Origin: Bacteroidetes bacterium CG23_combo_of_CG06-09_8_20_14_all_32_9
GTDB lineage: Bacteria > Bacteroidota > Bacteroidia > Bacteroidales > GWA2-32-17
Length of the DNA stretch: 5,141 nt
Reading direction: 5' to 3'
Assembly: GCA_002771395.1 (NCBI GenBank)
Contig: PCSS01000356.1
Location: 1-5,141, forward strand
This document shows positions 1 to 5,141 of the stretch, piece by piece; positions within the stretch are counted from its first letter, which is position 1, and each line of letters starts with the position of its first letter. Below the pieces are notes generated by a model. That model was not told the DNA's origin, made no database searches, and saw only the letters and a program-made list of their open reading frames with translations. The position numbers and the translations under genes were made by a program.

Positions 1-1
1 A

Positions 2-1087
2 ATTAACTCGGGATATGACGACCATAGTCCTGTTTTTAATATTGAGGAAACGATTATGGTTTTTACATCCAAACGGAAGGGAAGCACAGGAAATTTTAAA
101 ACCAGCGACAAACAATATTTCGAAGATATTTATATTTCGCATAAAGAAAACGGACAATGGGCAACACCACAAAAAATAAGCGAAAATATAAACACAATGG
201 AACACGAAGCCTCAGTAGCTCTTTCTGCCGACGGAAACGACCTTATTATTTACAAAGATGATGTTGGCGACGGAAATCTTTATATAAGCCATTTTAACGG
301 AACAGAATGGAGTAAACCCGAAAAATTAAGTTTAAACGTAAATTCAACTTATAACGAAAGCCACGCATCTATCTCATGCGATGGTTCTACACTTTATTTT
401 TCGAGTAACAGACCCGGTGGCTTTGGCGGTTACGATATTTATTATTCCAAACGATTGCCTAACGGCGATTGGAGCCTTGCTCAAAACGCAGGCCCGGTAA
501 TTAACACCGAATTTGACGAAAACGGTCCGTTTATTCATCCTGATGGCAGTACTTTGTATTTTAGTTCTAAAGGACATAACAGCATGGGTGGTTACGATTT
601 GTTTTTTGCCATTTTAAAAGACGATGGTACTTTTTCGCGTCCCGAAAATATGGGATATCCGATTAATTCTATTGACGATGATGTTTTTTACGTTCTTTCT
701 GCTGATGGTAAACGAGCATATTATTCTACTGTTCAGCCCGATGGCTTAGGCAGAAAAGATATTTATTTAATGGATTTGCTATCGCTGCCCGAACGCTCAT
801 TAGTGGTTGTAAACGGATTTATTAAAATCAAAAAAACCGGCGAAGTAATAAAAGATGTTATACTTAAAATTAACGATTTTAAAACCGGAACACTGATTGG
901 AAAATTTAAACCTAATAAACAAACCGGCAAATACACAATTGTGGTTCCAAAATCCAAACAATATACCTTATCATGCGATGATTGCGGTTTTACCTTTCCG
1001 AGAGAACCTCTTACAATTCCCGAAAATTCTTCATTCTACTATCTGCAAAAACCAATTATTATAGACCCTTTAGTTGAGATATACTGA
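2..1087 (+). CDS. PD40 beta-propeller envelope protein with CRD-like C-terminus, no OmpA domain (5' partial)
   Basis: The frame is open from the first complete codon at position 2. The residues before the first ATG (position 56) already read as a propeller strand (NSGYDDHSPVFNIEETIMVF), so that ATG is internal and the true start lies upstream; 361 residues are visible. Five PD40/WD40-like blades can be seen, at about nt 2-150, 208-290, 357-450, 517-610 and 676-780. They carry the family signature DGSTLYFSSNRPGGFGGYDI and its variants. A small beta-rich domain resembling a carboxypeptidase regulatory-like domain follows (nt ~800-1050) and contains a CxxC (CDDC, nt 974-985). The protein stops where homologues usually continue into an OmpA domain, and no OmpA remnant follows in the gap. 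It is expected to act in the periplasm, attached to or near the outer membrane, as a scaffold. The missing N-terminus probably holds a signal peptide and perhaps TPRs (inference). It is a paralogue of the gene at 2123-5080. Confidence 0.9.
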   Translation: MNSGYDDHSPVFNIEETIMVFTSKRKGSTGNFKTSDKQYFEDIYISHKENGQWATPQKISENINTMEHEASVALSADGNDLIIYKDDVGDGNLYISHFNGTEWSKPEKLSLNVNSTYNESHASISCDGSTLYFSSNRPGGFGGYDIYYSKRLPNGDWSLAQNAGPVINTEFDENGPFIHPDGSTLYFSSKGHNSMGGYDLFFAILKDDGTFSRPENMGYPINSIDDDVFYVLSADGKRAYYSTVQPDGLGRKDIYLMDLLSLPERSLVVVNGFIKIKKTGEVIKDVILKINDFKTGTLIGKFKPNKQTGKYTIVVPKSKQYTLSCDDCGFTFPREPLTIPENSSFYYLQKPIIIDPLVEIY

Positions 1088-1135
1088 AGATAATTCAATT
1101 TCCGAATTTTATGCTATAATCATTCAATGGTTATA

Positions 1136-1168
1136 CAACTGAATGACAACCGAATGACAACTGAATAA
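1136..1168 (+). repeat. Three tandem 11-bp units before the acetyltransferase gene
   Basis: The units are CAACTGAATGA (1136-1146), CAACCGAATGA (1147-1157) and CAACTGAATAA (1158-1168), each differing from the first at no more than one base. They create two consecutive four-codon frames, both MTTE-stop (1143-1157 and 1154-1168), with the first stop overlapping the second ATG. The real start at 1179 reads ATGACACTTGAA, which matches the repeat's ATGACAACTGAA at 10 of 12 bases. The array may therefore have grown by slippage from the start region. TCATTCA at 1120-1126 is also the reverse complement of TGAATGA at 1140-1146, giving a 7-bp stem with a 13-nt loop and no T-run. Any regulatory role is speculative. 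Confidence 0.75.
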
Positions 1169-1178
1169 CACGAAGTAA

Positions 1179-1709
1179 ATGACACTTGAAAAAGAAAACA
1201 TCCGTTTACGCGCTGTAGAGTCTTCCGACCTTGAAAATCTTTACTTATGGGAGAATAATATTGAAGTTTGGAAAGTAAGCCAAACAATTTCGCCTTTCTC
1301 AAAATATACTTTAAAGGAATACTGTTCGGTGGCTAAAACCCACTTGCAAGGCGCAAAACAACTGCGACTTATGATAGATGTGTGTGAAAAATCGGGCATA
1401 ACTACCGTAGGAATGATTGATGTTTTTGATTACGATGCCGTTAATCAAAAAGCAGGAATCGGAATTTTAATTGGCGATACAAAATTTCGCCATAAAAAAA
1501 TAGCTTCCACAGCCATAGAAATACTTGTAAAGTACGCTTTTTCTATTTTGAATCTGCATCAACTTTATTGCTTTATATCAGAAAATAACAGAGCAAGCAT
1601 AGATTTGTTTTTAAAACAGAAATTTGAAATATGCGGCACAATTAAAGATTGGATTTTATATTCTAACAAATGGGAAAAGGTTTGTTTTTTGCAAATAATA
1701 AACAAATAA
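1179..1709 (+). CDS. GNAT-family N-acetyltransferase, RimJ/RimL type
   Basis: This is a complete 176-residue cytoplasmic protein, the usual length for the single-domain GNAT_3 (RimJ/RimL-like) group. These enzymes transfer acetyl from acetyl-CoA to an amine, often a protein N-terminus or a small molecule; the substrate here cannot be told. The N-terminus NIRLRAVESSDLENLYLWEN is the typical opening strand and helix. KAGIGILIGD (residues ~91-100) is the central beta-4 strand leading into motif A. LHQLYCFISENNRASIDLF (~127-145) is the beta-5/motif B region with the common N-x-x-S pattern, and the tail ends FLQIINK as in close relatives. The acetyl-CoA loop, normally R-G-x-G-x-A, reads RHKKIA (104-109), so both glycines are replaced. 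The ATG at 1179 is chosen because homology begins at once; no strong ribosome binding site is visible, only the weak purines in CGAAGTAA. It lies 91 bp after the propeller gene on the same strand and could be co-transcribed with it. No functional link to its neighbours is evident. Confidence 0.9.
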   Translation: MTLEKENIRLRAVESSDLENLYLWENNIEVWKVSQTISPFSKYTLKEYCSVAKTHLQGAKQLRLMIDVCEKSGITTVGMIDVFDYDAVNQKAGIGILIGDTKFRHKKIASTAIEILVKYAFSILNLHQLYCFISENNRASIDLFLKQKFEICGTIKDWILYSNKWEKVCFLQIINK

Positions 1710-1760
1710 TAATAAAATATTTCTATCTTCGGCATTTAATATTATACTTAGCGAGGTATG

Positions 1761-1882
1761 AATTATCGCATTTTTTAAAGGTCCCAAACCCCAAATCAAA
1801 AATTTAAATAACCAAGACCTGCTCCACAAGCCCTCTTGGAATTTTAGGTTTGGAATTTGGAATTTTTTTAAATGCGACAATT
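1761..1882. repeat. Long imperfect palindrome (MITE- or REP-like hairpin)
   Basis: The outer arms AATTATCGCATTT (1761-1773) and AAATGCGACAATT (1870-1882) are reverse complements at 12 of 13 positions. Pairing continues inward with mismatches: CCCAAACCCCAAATC (1783-1797) lies opposite GGTTTGGAATTTGG (1847-1860), and CCAAGA (1812-1817) pairs with TCTTGG (1834-1839). This leaves a loop of about 16 nt. The nested pairing across 122 bp implies one designed or transposed unit rather than chance AT-richness. It has no coding capacity. No clean target duplication was found; TTATCG occurs at 1763-1768 and 1890-1895 but does not sit symmetrically. It could fold in mRNA downstream of the acetyltransferase gene and slow 3' decay (inference). 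Confidence 0.7.
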
Positions 1883-1950
1883 TATCAAGTTATCGGTATA
1901 GTTTTTTATACTATAGAATATTGATTATTGATAAATTTCTTATTATAAGA

Positions 1951-2089
1951 GGTGTTCTAAAAATTAGATTTTTTGAGGCGTACAAGATTTTAAAACCGGA
2001 GTAGAGACACACGTCCGTGTGTCTATACAGTTGTAAATGAGGATTTTAAATGTAGTCCAACAAAAAAAAAGCAATTTTTAGAAGTCCCG
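1951..2089. mobile_element. Putative MITE (non-autonomous palindromic element) flanked by 7-bp direct repeat
   Basis: TTCTAAAAATT (1955-1965) and AATTTTTAGAA (2073-2083) are perfect 11-bp inverted repeats near the ends of a roughly 139-bp segment. Weaker complementarity continues inward: the T-run at 1969-1974 faces the A-run at 2062-2070, and GATTTTAAA occurs on both sides of a central hairpin. TATAAGA occurs directly before (1944-1950) and after (2090-2096) the segment, as expected of a target-site duplication. There is no transposase, so any movement would have depended on an enzyme elsewhere. The outermost bases are not symmetric: 4 nt lie between repeat and arm on the left and 6 nt on the right, so the exact ends are uncertain. 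The element ends 26 bp before the next gene's ATG. I cannot assign a parent IS family. Confidence 0.65.
2001..2028. repeat. Strong 13-bp-arm hairpin at the centre of the putative MITE
   Basis: GTAGAGACACACG (2001-2013) and CGTGTGTCTATAC (2016-2028) are reverse complements at 12 of 13 positions and are separated by only TC. In RNA this gives a stem of about 12 bp closed by a short loop. It is much more GC-rich than its surroundings. No T-run follows, so it does not look like an intrinsic terminator. Palindromes of the GTAGAGAC...GTCTCTAC type occur as dispersed repeats in some bacterial genomes (recalled, not checked). Confidence 0.8.
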
Positions 2090-2112
2090 TATAAGAAGTT
2101 TTAAAAAAAATT

Positions 2113-2116
2113 AGGA
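2113..2116 (+). promoter_or_regulatory. Purine-rich ribosome binding site of the PorE-like gene
   Basis: AGGA lies 6 nt before the ATG at 2123, within an A-rich leader typical of Bacteroidota. It supports this start, as does the signal peptide that begins immediately after it. Confidence 0.55.
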
Positions 2117-2122
2117 TAAAAA

Positions 2123-5080
2123 ATGAAGAGATTGTCAGTTTTGGTAAAAATAATTATTTGCATAAGCATTTTCTTTGATTTTGCTATTTCGGGTTCTGCA
2201 CAAAACTTTAAAAAAAGATTTATTGATGCCGAATATTATTTTTTATTTGATGAATTTAGTGACGCTTTGCCTATTTATCTCGGACTTATTAAATCCGACC
2301 CCGATAATGCCAATATAAATTACCGAATTGGTATTTGCTATCTCCATGTTCCGGGCATAAAAGAAAACCAAAAAGCACTTCCTTATCTTCAAAAAGCAGT
2401 TACTAACATCAATCCAAAGTACAAAGAGGGTTCTTATCGCGAAAGAGGCGCCCCAAAAGACGCTTTATTTTATCTGGGAAATGCCTATCGCAATAATATG
2501 GATTTCGACAAAGCACTTGAAACCTATAAAGAATACCGTGATATTTTAAGCACTAGAGATGTTTTTTATATTGATTACCTTGACAGAGAAATACAATGCA
2601 CTCAAAACGCAAAAGAATTAGTTAAATTGCCATTAAAGTTTGTTACTGAAAACCTCGAACAAGTTATAAATTATCCAATCGAAGTTAAAAACTATCCTGT
2701 TATTTCTAACGATGAAAATGTACTTGTTTTTACTTCAGGCGATATAAATATTTCTTCATCCGGAATTTACCTCAACGTAATTAATATAGATTACAAAAAA
2801 AACAATATATTTTTTTCCAAAAAAATAGAAGGAAAATGGATAGAGCCTGTAAATATTACAAAACAAATTGGTACATCATCAATGGCAGTTCCTGTATCTA
2901 TTAATGCTAATGGTACAGAGCTTTATTTAGTTCGTGATGATAACGATAACGGTAACATTTATGTAAGCACTTATAAAGACAATCAATGGTCGCCAATGAA
3001 ACTGCTAAATAAAAATATTAACACAAAATACTGGGAATCACATGCTACGATTACCGTTGACGGAAAAACACTATATTTTACAAGCGACAGGAAAGGTGGA
3101 TATGGCGGACTTGATATTTATTGCTCCTACCGGGATGAAAATGGTGAATGGGGCCCGGCAATAAATGTAGGACCAACAATTAATACAATGTACGACGAGG
3201 AAACTCCGTTTATATTAAACAACAGCAAAACTATGTATTTCAGTTCACAGGGACATTACTGTATGGGCGGCTTCGACATTTTTCGTTCAACATTACTTGC
3301 TAATAATACATGGTCATCACCGTTAAATGTTGGGTATCCTATTAATACAGTTGATAATGATTTCTTTTATATAGAAAAAGCTAATGATGAATATGCATTT
3401 TTTCCGTTAAATTACAACGAACGTGAAATGGGTTCAAGTGGTATTGCCTCTAACAACATTTTTAAAATCGGAGCAAGTATGCCCAAAGGTCTCGAAACCC
3501 AAATTGACACTAATAAAATAGCCGAAAACATTACCGAAGACCACGAAACCAAAGCAAAAGCCGAAGCAAAAATATTACTTAAAGGAACCATTACGCTTCA
3601 GGATCAAAAAAATGAACTTCCGCACGATTTCTTAATTTCAGTTATTGATATTTTAAAAGACGATACTTTGGTTAAAACTAAACCCAATTTTGATTTAGGA
3701 ACTTACCTGGCTCAAATAAAATTGGGAAACTTTAAAATTGAATACAAATGCAACGGATACAATATACATTACGAAAATCTTTATATACCCGAAGATTATC
3801 CCCGTACCGAAGTCGCTGTTAATGTAGAAATGATCCCTCTGGAAGTTAGTAAAGGAGAATACTTCGTAATAAGAAGCATTTTCTTTGACTATGGCAAATA
3901 CGCCCTTAGAAGAGAATCTGAAGTTGATTTGCAACGCCTTGCCGACCTTATGCAGAAAAATCCATCGCTTTATGTTGAAGTTATCGGGCATACCGATGCT
4001 TTAGGTAGCGATATGTTTAACCAAAAACTTTCCGAAAACCGTTCAAAAGCATCTATTGATTATTTAGTTTCGCGTGGAATTGACCAAAACCGTTTTGTAT
4101 CAAAAGGAATGGGCAAAACTAATTTTATTGCAATTAACCAAAATCCCGACGGTAGCGATAATCCCGAAGGACGACAACTTAACCGCCGTGTAGAAATAAA
4201 AATACTTAACACTACTGCCGAAAATATTATTGTTGAAGATATTAAGGTTCCCGAAACTTTGCGTTTTTCTAGCATCGGCAGACAACGCCCGACAGATAAA
4301 TATACTATTCTTTTAATCCAGCAAAAAGAAAAAAGTGTTAGTACCGATGATGTTAGCCGCCTGATTAATTTAACTACAAAACTTAAATCAAATGAATTGT
4401 TTGCGTCTGTTACAGGTTCACCTATAAATGAAGCAAAAGTAAATGATATGATAATGTTTACTGCCGGTGAGTTTGCTAACAAATCGGATGCAATGAAAAT
4501 TCTGAACATTGTTGTTGATGAAAATTTCCCCGATGCAACTATAGAAAGTATGAACCAAATTGGAAAAATTAAAAAGGAAATTAATATCACATACCAAAAT
4601 CAAACCGGTACAATAGACGATGATAAAACCATATATACAATTCAACTTATTGCATTAACAAAGCCGGTAGAATTATCTTCATTTAAAAACATTAAGGGGG
4701 TTAAAGAAAATCTTTGTAAGGATGGATTTTACAGATATACTTACGGCGAATTTAAAGGTATTAATAACGCCCGGAAAGAAATCCAGCAAATTATTGAACT
4801 TGGTTATCCAAGCACATTCCTTGTAAAACTTGACAACTTCAATCAAAAAGTTGAGCAAAAAGGCGAATTTACAATTCAACTTGAATCATTGTCGGAGCCC
4901 GTAAATCTCAGTTATTACAAAAATTTAAAAGGAGTTAAAGAACTAATAGGTAACGACGGTAATTATAAATATATATACGGTAAATATACTACTGTTGATG
5001 ATGCACGTAAAGAACTCAAAAAAATTCAGAAATTGGGCTACAAAAATGCATTTATAGTTAATGCTGATAAGTATAAATAG
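2123..5080 (+). CDS. PorE-like secreted scaffold: TPR, PD40 propeller, CRD, OmpA domain, three SPOR-like modules
   Basis: The protein has 985 residues. Residues 1-26 form a type I signal peptide (MKR, hydrophobic core, SGSA|Q cleavage); there is no lipobox cysteine. A TPR-like region follows (~30-172; helices around 39-75 and 110-145). Five PD40 blades lie at ~190-235, 253-287, 304-336, 357-389 and 411-449. A CRD-like beta domain spans ~484-574. The OmpA-like domain spans ~580-695: it starts IRSIFFDYGKYALR, has GHTDALGS with D625 and NRSKA with R640 (the 15-residue Asp-Arg spacing of peptidoglycan-binding OmpA domains), and ends RRVEIKI. Three SPOR-like modules follow (~727-815, divergent; 838-910; 916-985). 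TPR-propeller-CRD-OmpA is the architecture of PorE, which links the type IX secretion system to the cell wall. The SPOR tail makes this protein longer than PorE as I recall it, so it may be a paralogue and I give no symbol. It is expected in the periplasm, bound to peptidoglycan and near the outer membrane. Its propeller is paralogous to the gene at 2-1087. A mobile-like palindrome sits just upstream. Confidence 0.92.
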   Translation: MKRLSVLVKIIICISIFFDFAISGSAQNFKKRFIDAEYYFLFDEFSDALPIYLGLIKSDPDNANINYRIGICYLHVPGIKENQKALPYLQKAVTNINPKYKEGSYRERGAPKDALFYLGNAYRNNMDFDKALETYKEYRDILSTRDVFYIDYLDREIQCTQNAKELVKLPLKFVTENLEQVINYPIEVKNYPVISNDENVLVFTSGDINISSSGIYLNVINIDYKKNNIFFSKKIEGKWIEPVNITKQIGTSSMAVPVSINANGTELYLVRDDNDNGNIYVSTYKDNQWSPMKLLNKNINTKYWESHATITVDGKTLYFTSDRKGGYGGLDIYCSYRDENGEWGPAINVGPTINTMYDEETPFILNNSKTMYFSSQGHYCMGGFDIFRSTLLANNTWSSPLNVGYPINTVDNDFFYIEKANDEYAFFPLNYNEREMGSSGIASNNIFKIGASMPKGLETQIDTNKIAENITEDHETKAKAEAKILLKGTITLQDQKNELPHDFLISVIDILKDDTLVKTKPNFDLGTYLAQIKLGNFKIEYKCNGYNIHYENLYIPEDYPRTEVAVNVEMIPLEVSKGEYFVIRSIFFDYGKYALRRESEVDLQRLADLMQKNPSLYVEVIGHTDALGSDMFNQKLSENRSKASIDYLVSRGIDQNRFVSKGMGKTNFIAINQNPDGSDNPEGRQLNRRVEIKILNTTAENIIVEDIKVPETLRFSSIGRQRPTDKYTILLIQQKEKSVSTDDVSRLINLTTKLKSNELFASVTGSPINEAKVNDMIMFTAGEFANKSDAMKILNIVVDENFPDATIESMNQIGKIKKEINITYQNQTGTIDDDKTIYTIQLIALTKPVELSSFKNIKGVKENLCKDGFYRYTYGEFKGINNARKEIQQIIELGYPSTFLVKLDNFNQKVEQKGEFTIQLESLSEPVNLSYYKNLKGVKELIGNDGNYKYIYGKYTTVDDARKELKKIQKLGYKNAFIVNADKYK
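4634..5077 (+). repeat. Tandem pair of SPOR-like modules inside the PorE-like gene
   Basis: Two adjacent protein repeats begin YTIQL (codon 838, nt 4634) and FTIQL (codon 916, nt 4868), a period of 78 codons. They share P-V-x-L-S, K-N-x-K-G-V-K-E, D-G-x-Y, Y-x-Y-G, A-R-K-E, L-G-Y and a final F-x-V. About half the aligned residues are identical. The DNA is clearly diverged, so the duplication is old. The beta-alpha-beta-beta-alpha-like pattern and the ARKEL...LGY...F/V ending fit Bacteroidota SPOR-like domains, which in the classical family bind denuded peptidoglycan glycan strands. Confidence 0.8.
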
Positions 5081-5141
5081 TGTCTGTCTGTAAAGTAACG
5101 AAAACCTGTGAATTTATGTCAGTATATTACAATCCGCAATT
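5081..5141. other. Downstream tail with nothing recognisable
   Basis: These 61 bp follow the TAG of the PorE-like gene. I see no gene start, no hairpin followed by a T-run and no repeat matching the rest of the window. The transcript end must lie beyond the window or use a signal I cannot see. Confidence 0.6.

Larger units (their letters stand above)
1710..2122. other. 413-bp non-coding gap with two palindromic elements
   Basis: No credible gene is present. The gap is very AT-rich and contains two separate long imperfect palindromes, described individually, which together make up about 260 of the 413 bases. A 74-codon minus-strand frame at 1656-1880 runs through the first palindrome and into the acetyltransferase gene. 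It matches no family I recognise and is best explained as chance. I could not place a convincing Bacteroidota promoter (TTTG about 20 bases before TAnnTTTG). Either transcription reads through from upstream or the promoter is degenerate. Confidence 0.8.

Noticed and set aside
56..58. ATG at 56 as the start of the first gene
   Set aside because: The frame is open upstream to the window edge and the preceding 18 residues fit a PD40 blade, so the gene is 5' truncated by the window.
1115..1120. TATAAT as a -10 box for the acetyltransferase gene
   Set aside because: No suitably spaced -35 element exists, and Bacteroidota use a different consensus (TAnnTTTG).
1088..1178. Possible OmpA-domain remnant after the first gene
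   Set aside because: All three forward frames were read; none contains the FFDY, GHTD or NRRVE motifs, so a recent frameshift or nonsense mutation is not supported.
1656..1880. 74-codon minus-strand frame through the first palindrome
   Set aside because: It overlaps the end of the acetyltransferase gene antisense, consists largely of palindrome sequence and matches no known protein family.
1897..1915. Small TATAGT/ACTATA hairpin, possible terminator
   Set aside because: The 6-bp stem is almost entirely A/T and no T-run follows it; it would be too weak, and such matches are expected in this composition.
3695..3991. 98-codon minus-strand frame inside the PorE-like gene
   Set aside because: It is antisense to the conserved CRD/OmpA region and shows no recognisable domain.
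4060..4590. 176-codon minus-strand frame inside the PorE-like gene
   Set aside because: It is antisense to the well-supported OmpA and SPOR coding region; its hydrophobic, Ser/Ile/Phe-rich translation is typical of shadows of AT-rich genes.
5078..5105. TGTCTGTCTGTAAAGT after the last gene as an IS end
   Set aside because: It has a faint resemblance to terminal inverted repeats, but no partner repeat or transposase is in the window.
1..5141. CRISPR array, tRNA, rRNA or riboswitch
   Set aside because: No regularly spaced repeats, cloverleaf-like or known RNA motifs were seen on either strand.

Overview
The window is AT-rich and all its genes lie on the + strand. It looks like chromosomal DNA of a member of the Bacteroidota. 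The evidence is two envelope proteins of the PD40 (WD40-like beta-propeller) plus carboxypeptidase-regulatory-like type, one of them with the full TPR / propeller / CRD / OmpA architecture of the type IX secretion protein PorE. The A-rich leader with only a short AGGA purine run and the type I signal peptide ending in SGSA|Q also fit this phylum. Genus and species cannot be read from the sequence.

Layout. Positions 2-1087 hold the 3' part of a PD40-propeller protein whose start lies before the window. It ends after its CRD-like domain and has no OmpA domain. A 91-bp gap (1088-1178) carries three tandem 11-bp units containing tiny ATG-stop reading frames. Positions 1179-1709 encode a complete RimJ/RimL-type GNAT N-acetyltransferase with an unusual acetyl-CoA loop. 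The gap 1710-2122 (413 bp) has no credible gene but holds two separate long imperfect palindromes, at 1761-1882 and 1951-2089. The second is flanked by a 7-bp direct repeat, contains a strong inner hairpin, and resembles a small non-autonomous mobile element that landed about 26 bp before the next start codon. Positions 2123-5080 encode a 985-residue secreted protein: signal peptide, TPR region, five-bladed PD40 propeller, CRD, OmpA-like peptidoglycan-binding domain with the diagnostic Asp/Arg pair, and three SPOR-like modules at the C-terminus. The last 61 bp show nothing recognisable.

How the genes may work together. The two PD40 proteins are clear paralogues over the propeller, at roughly half identity in the best-aligned stretch. 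Both are expected to act at the periplasmic side of the outer membrane. The large one should bind peptidoglycan through OmpA and possibly again through SPOR modules. The smaller one lacks any visible wall anchor, so it might partner with the larger one or with an outer-membrane complex; this is inference. The acetyltransferase between them has no obvious functional link. Nothing here amounts to a clearly new system. The most unusual points are the OmpA plus triple-SPOR tail on a PorE-like scaffold and the paired palindromic elements before that gene.
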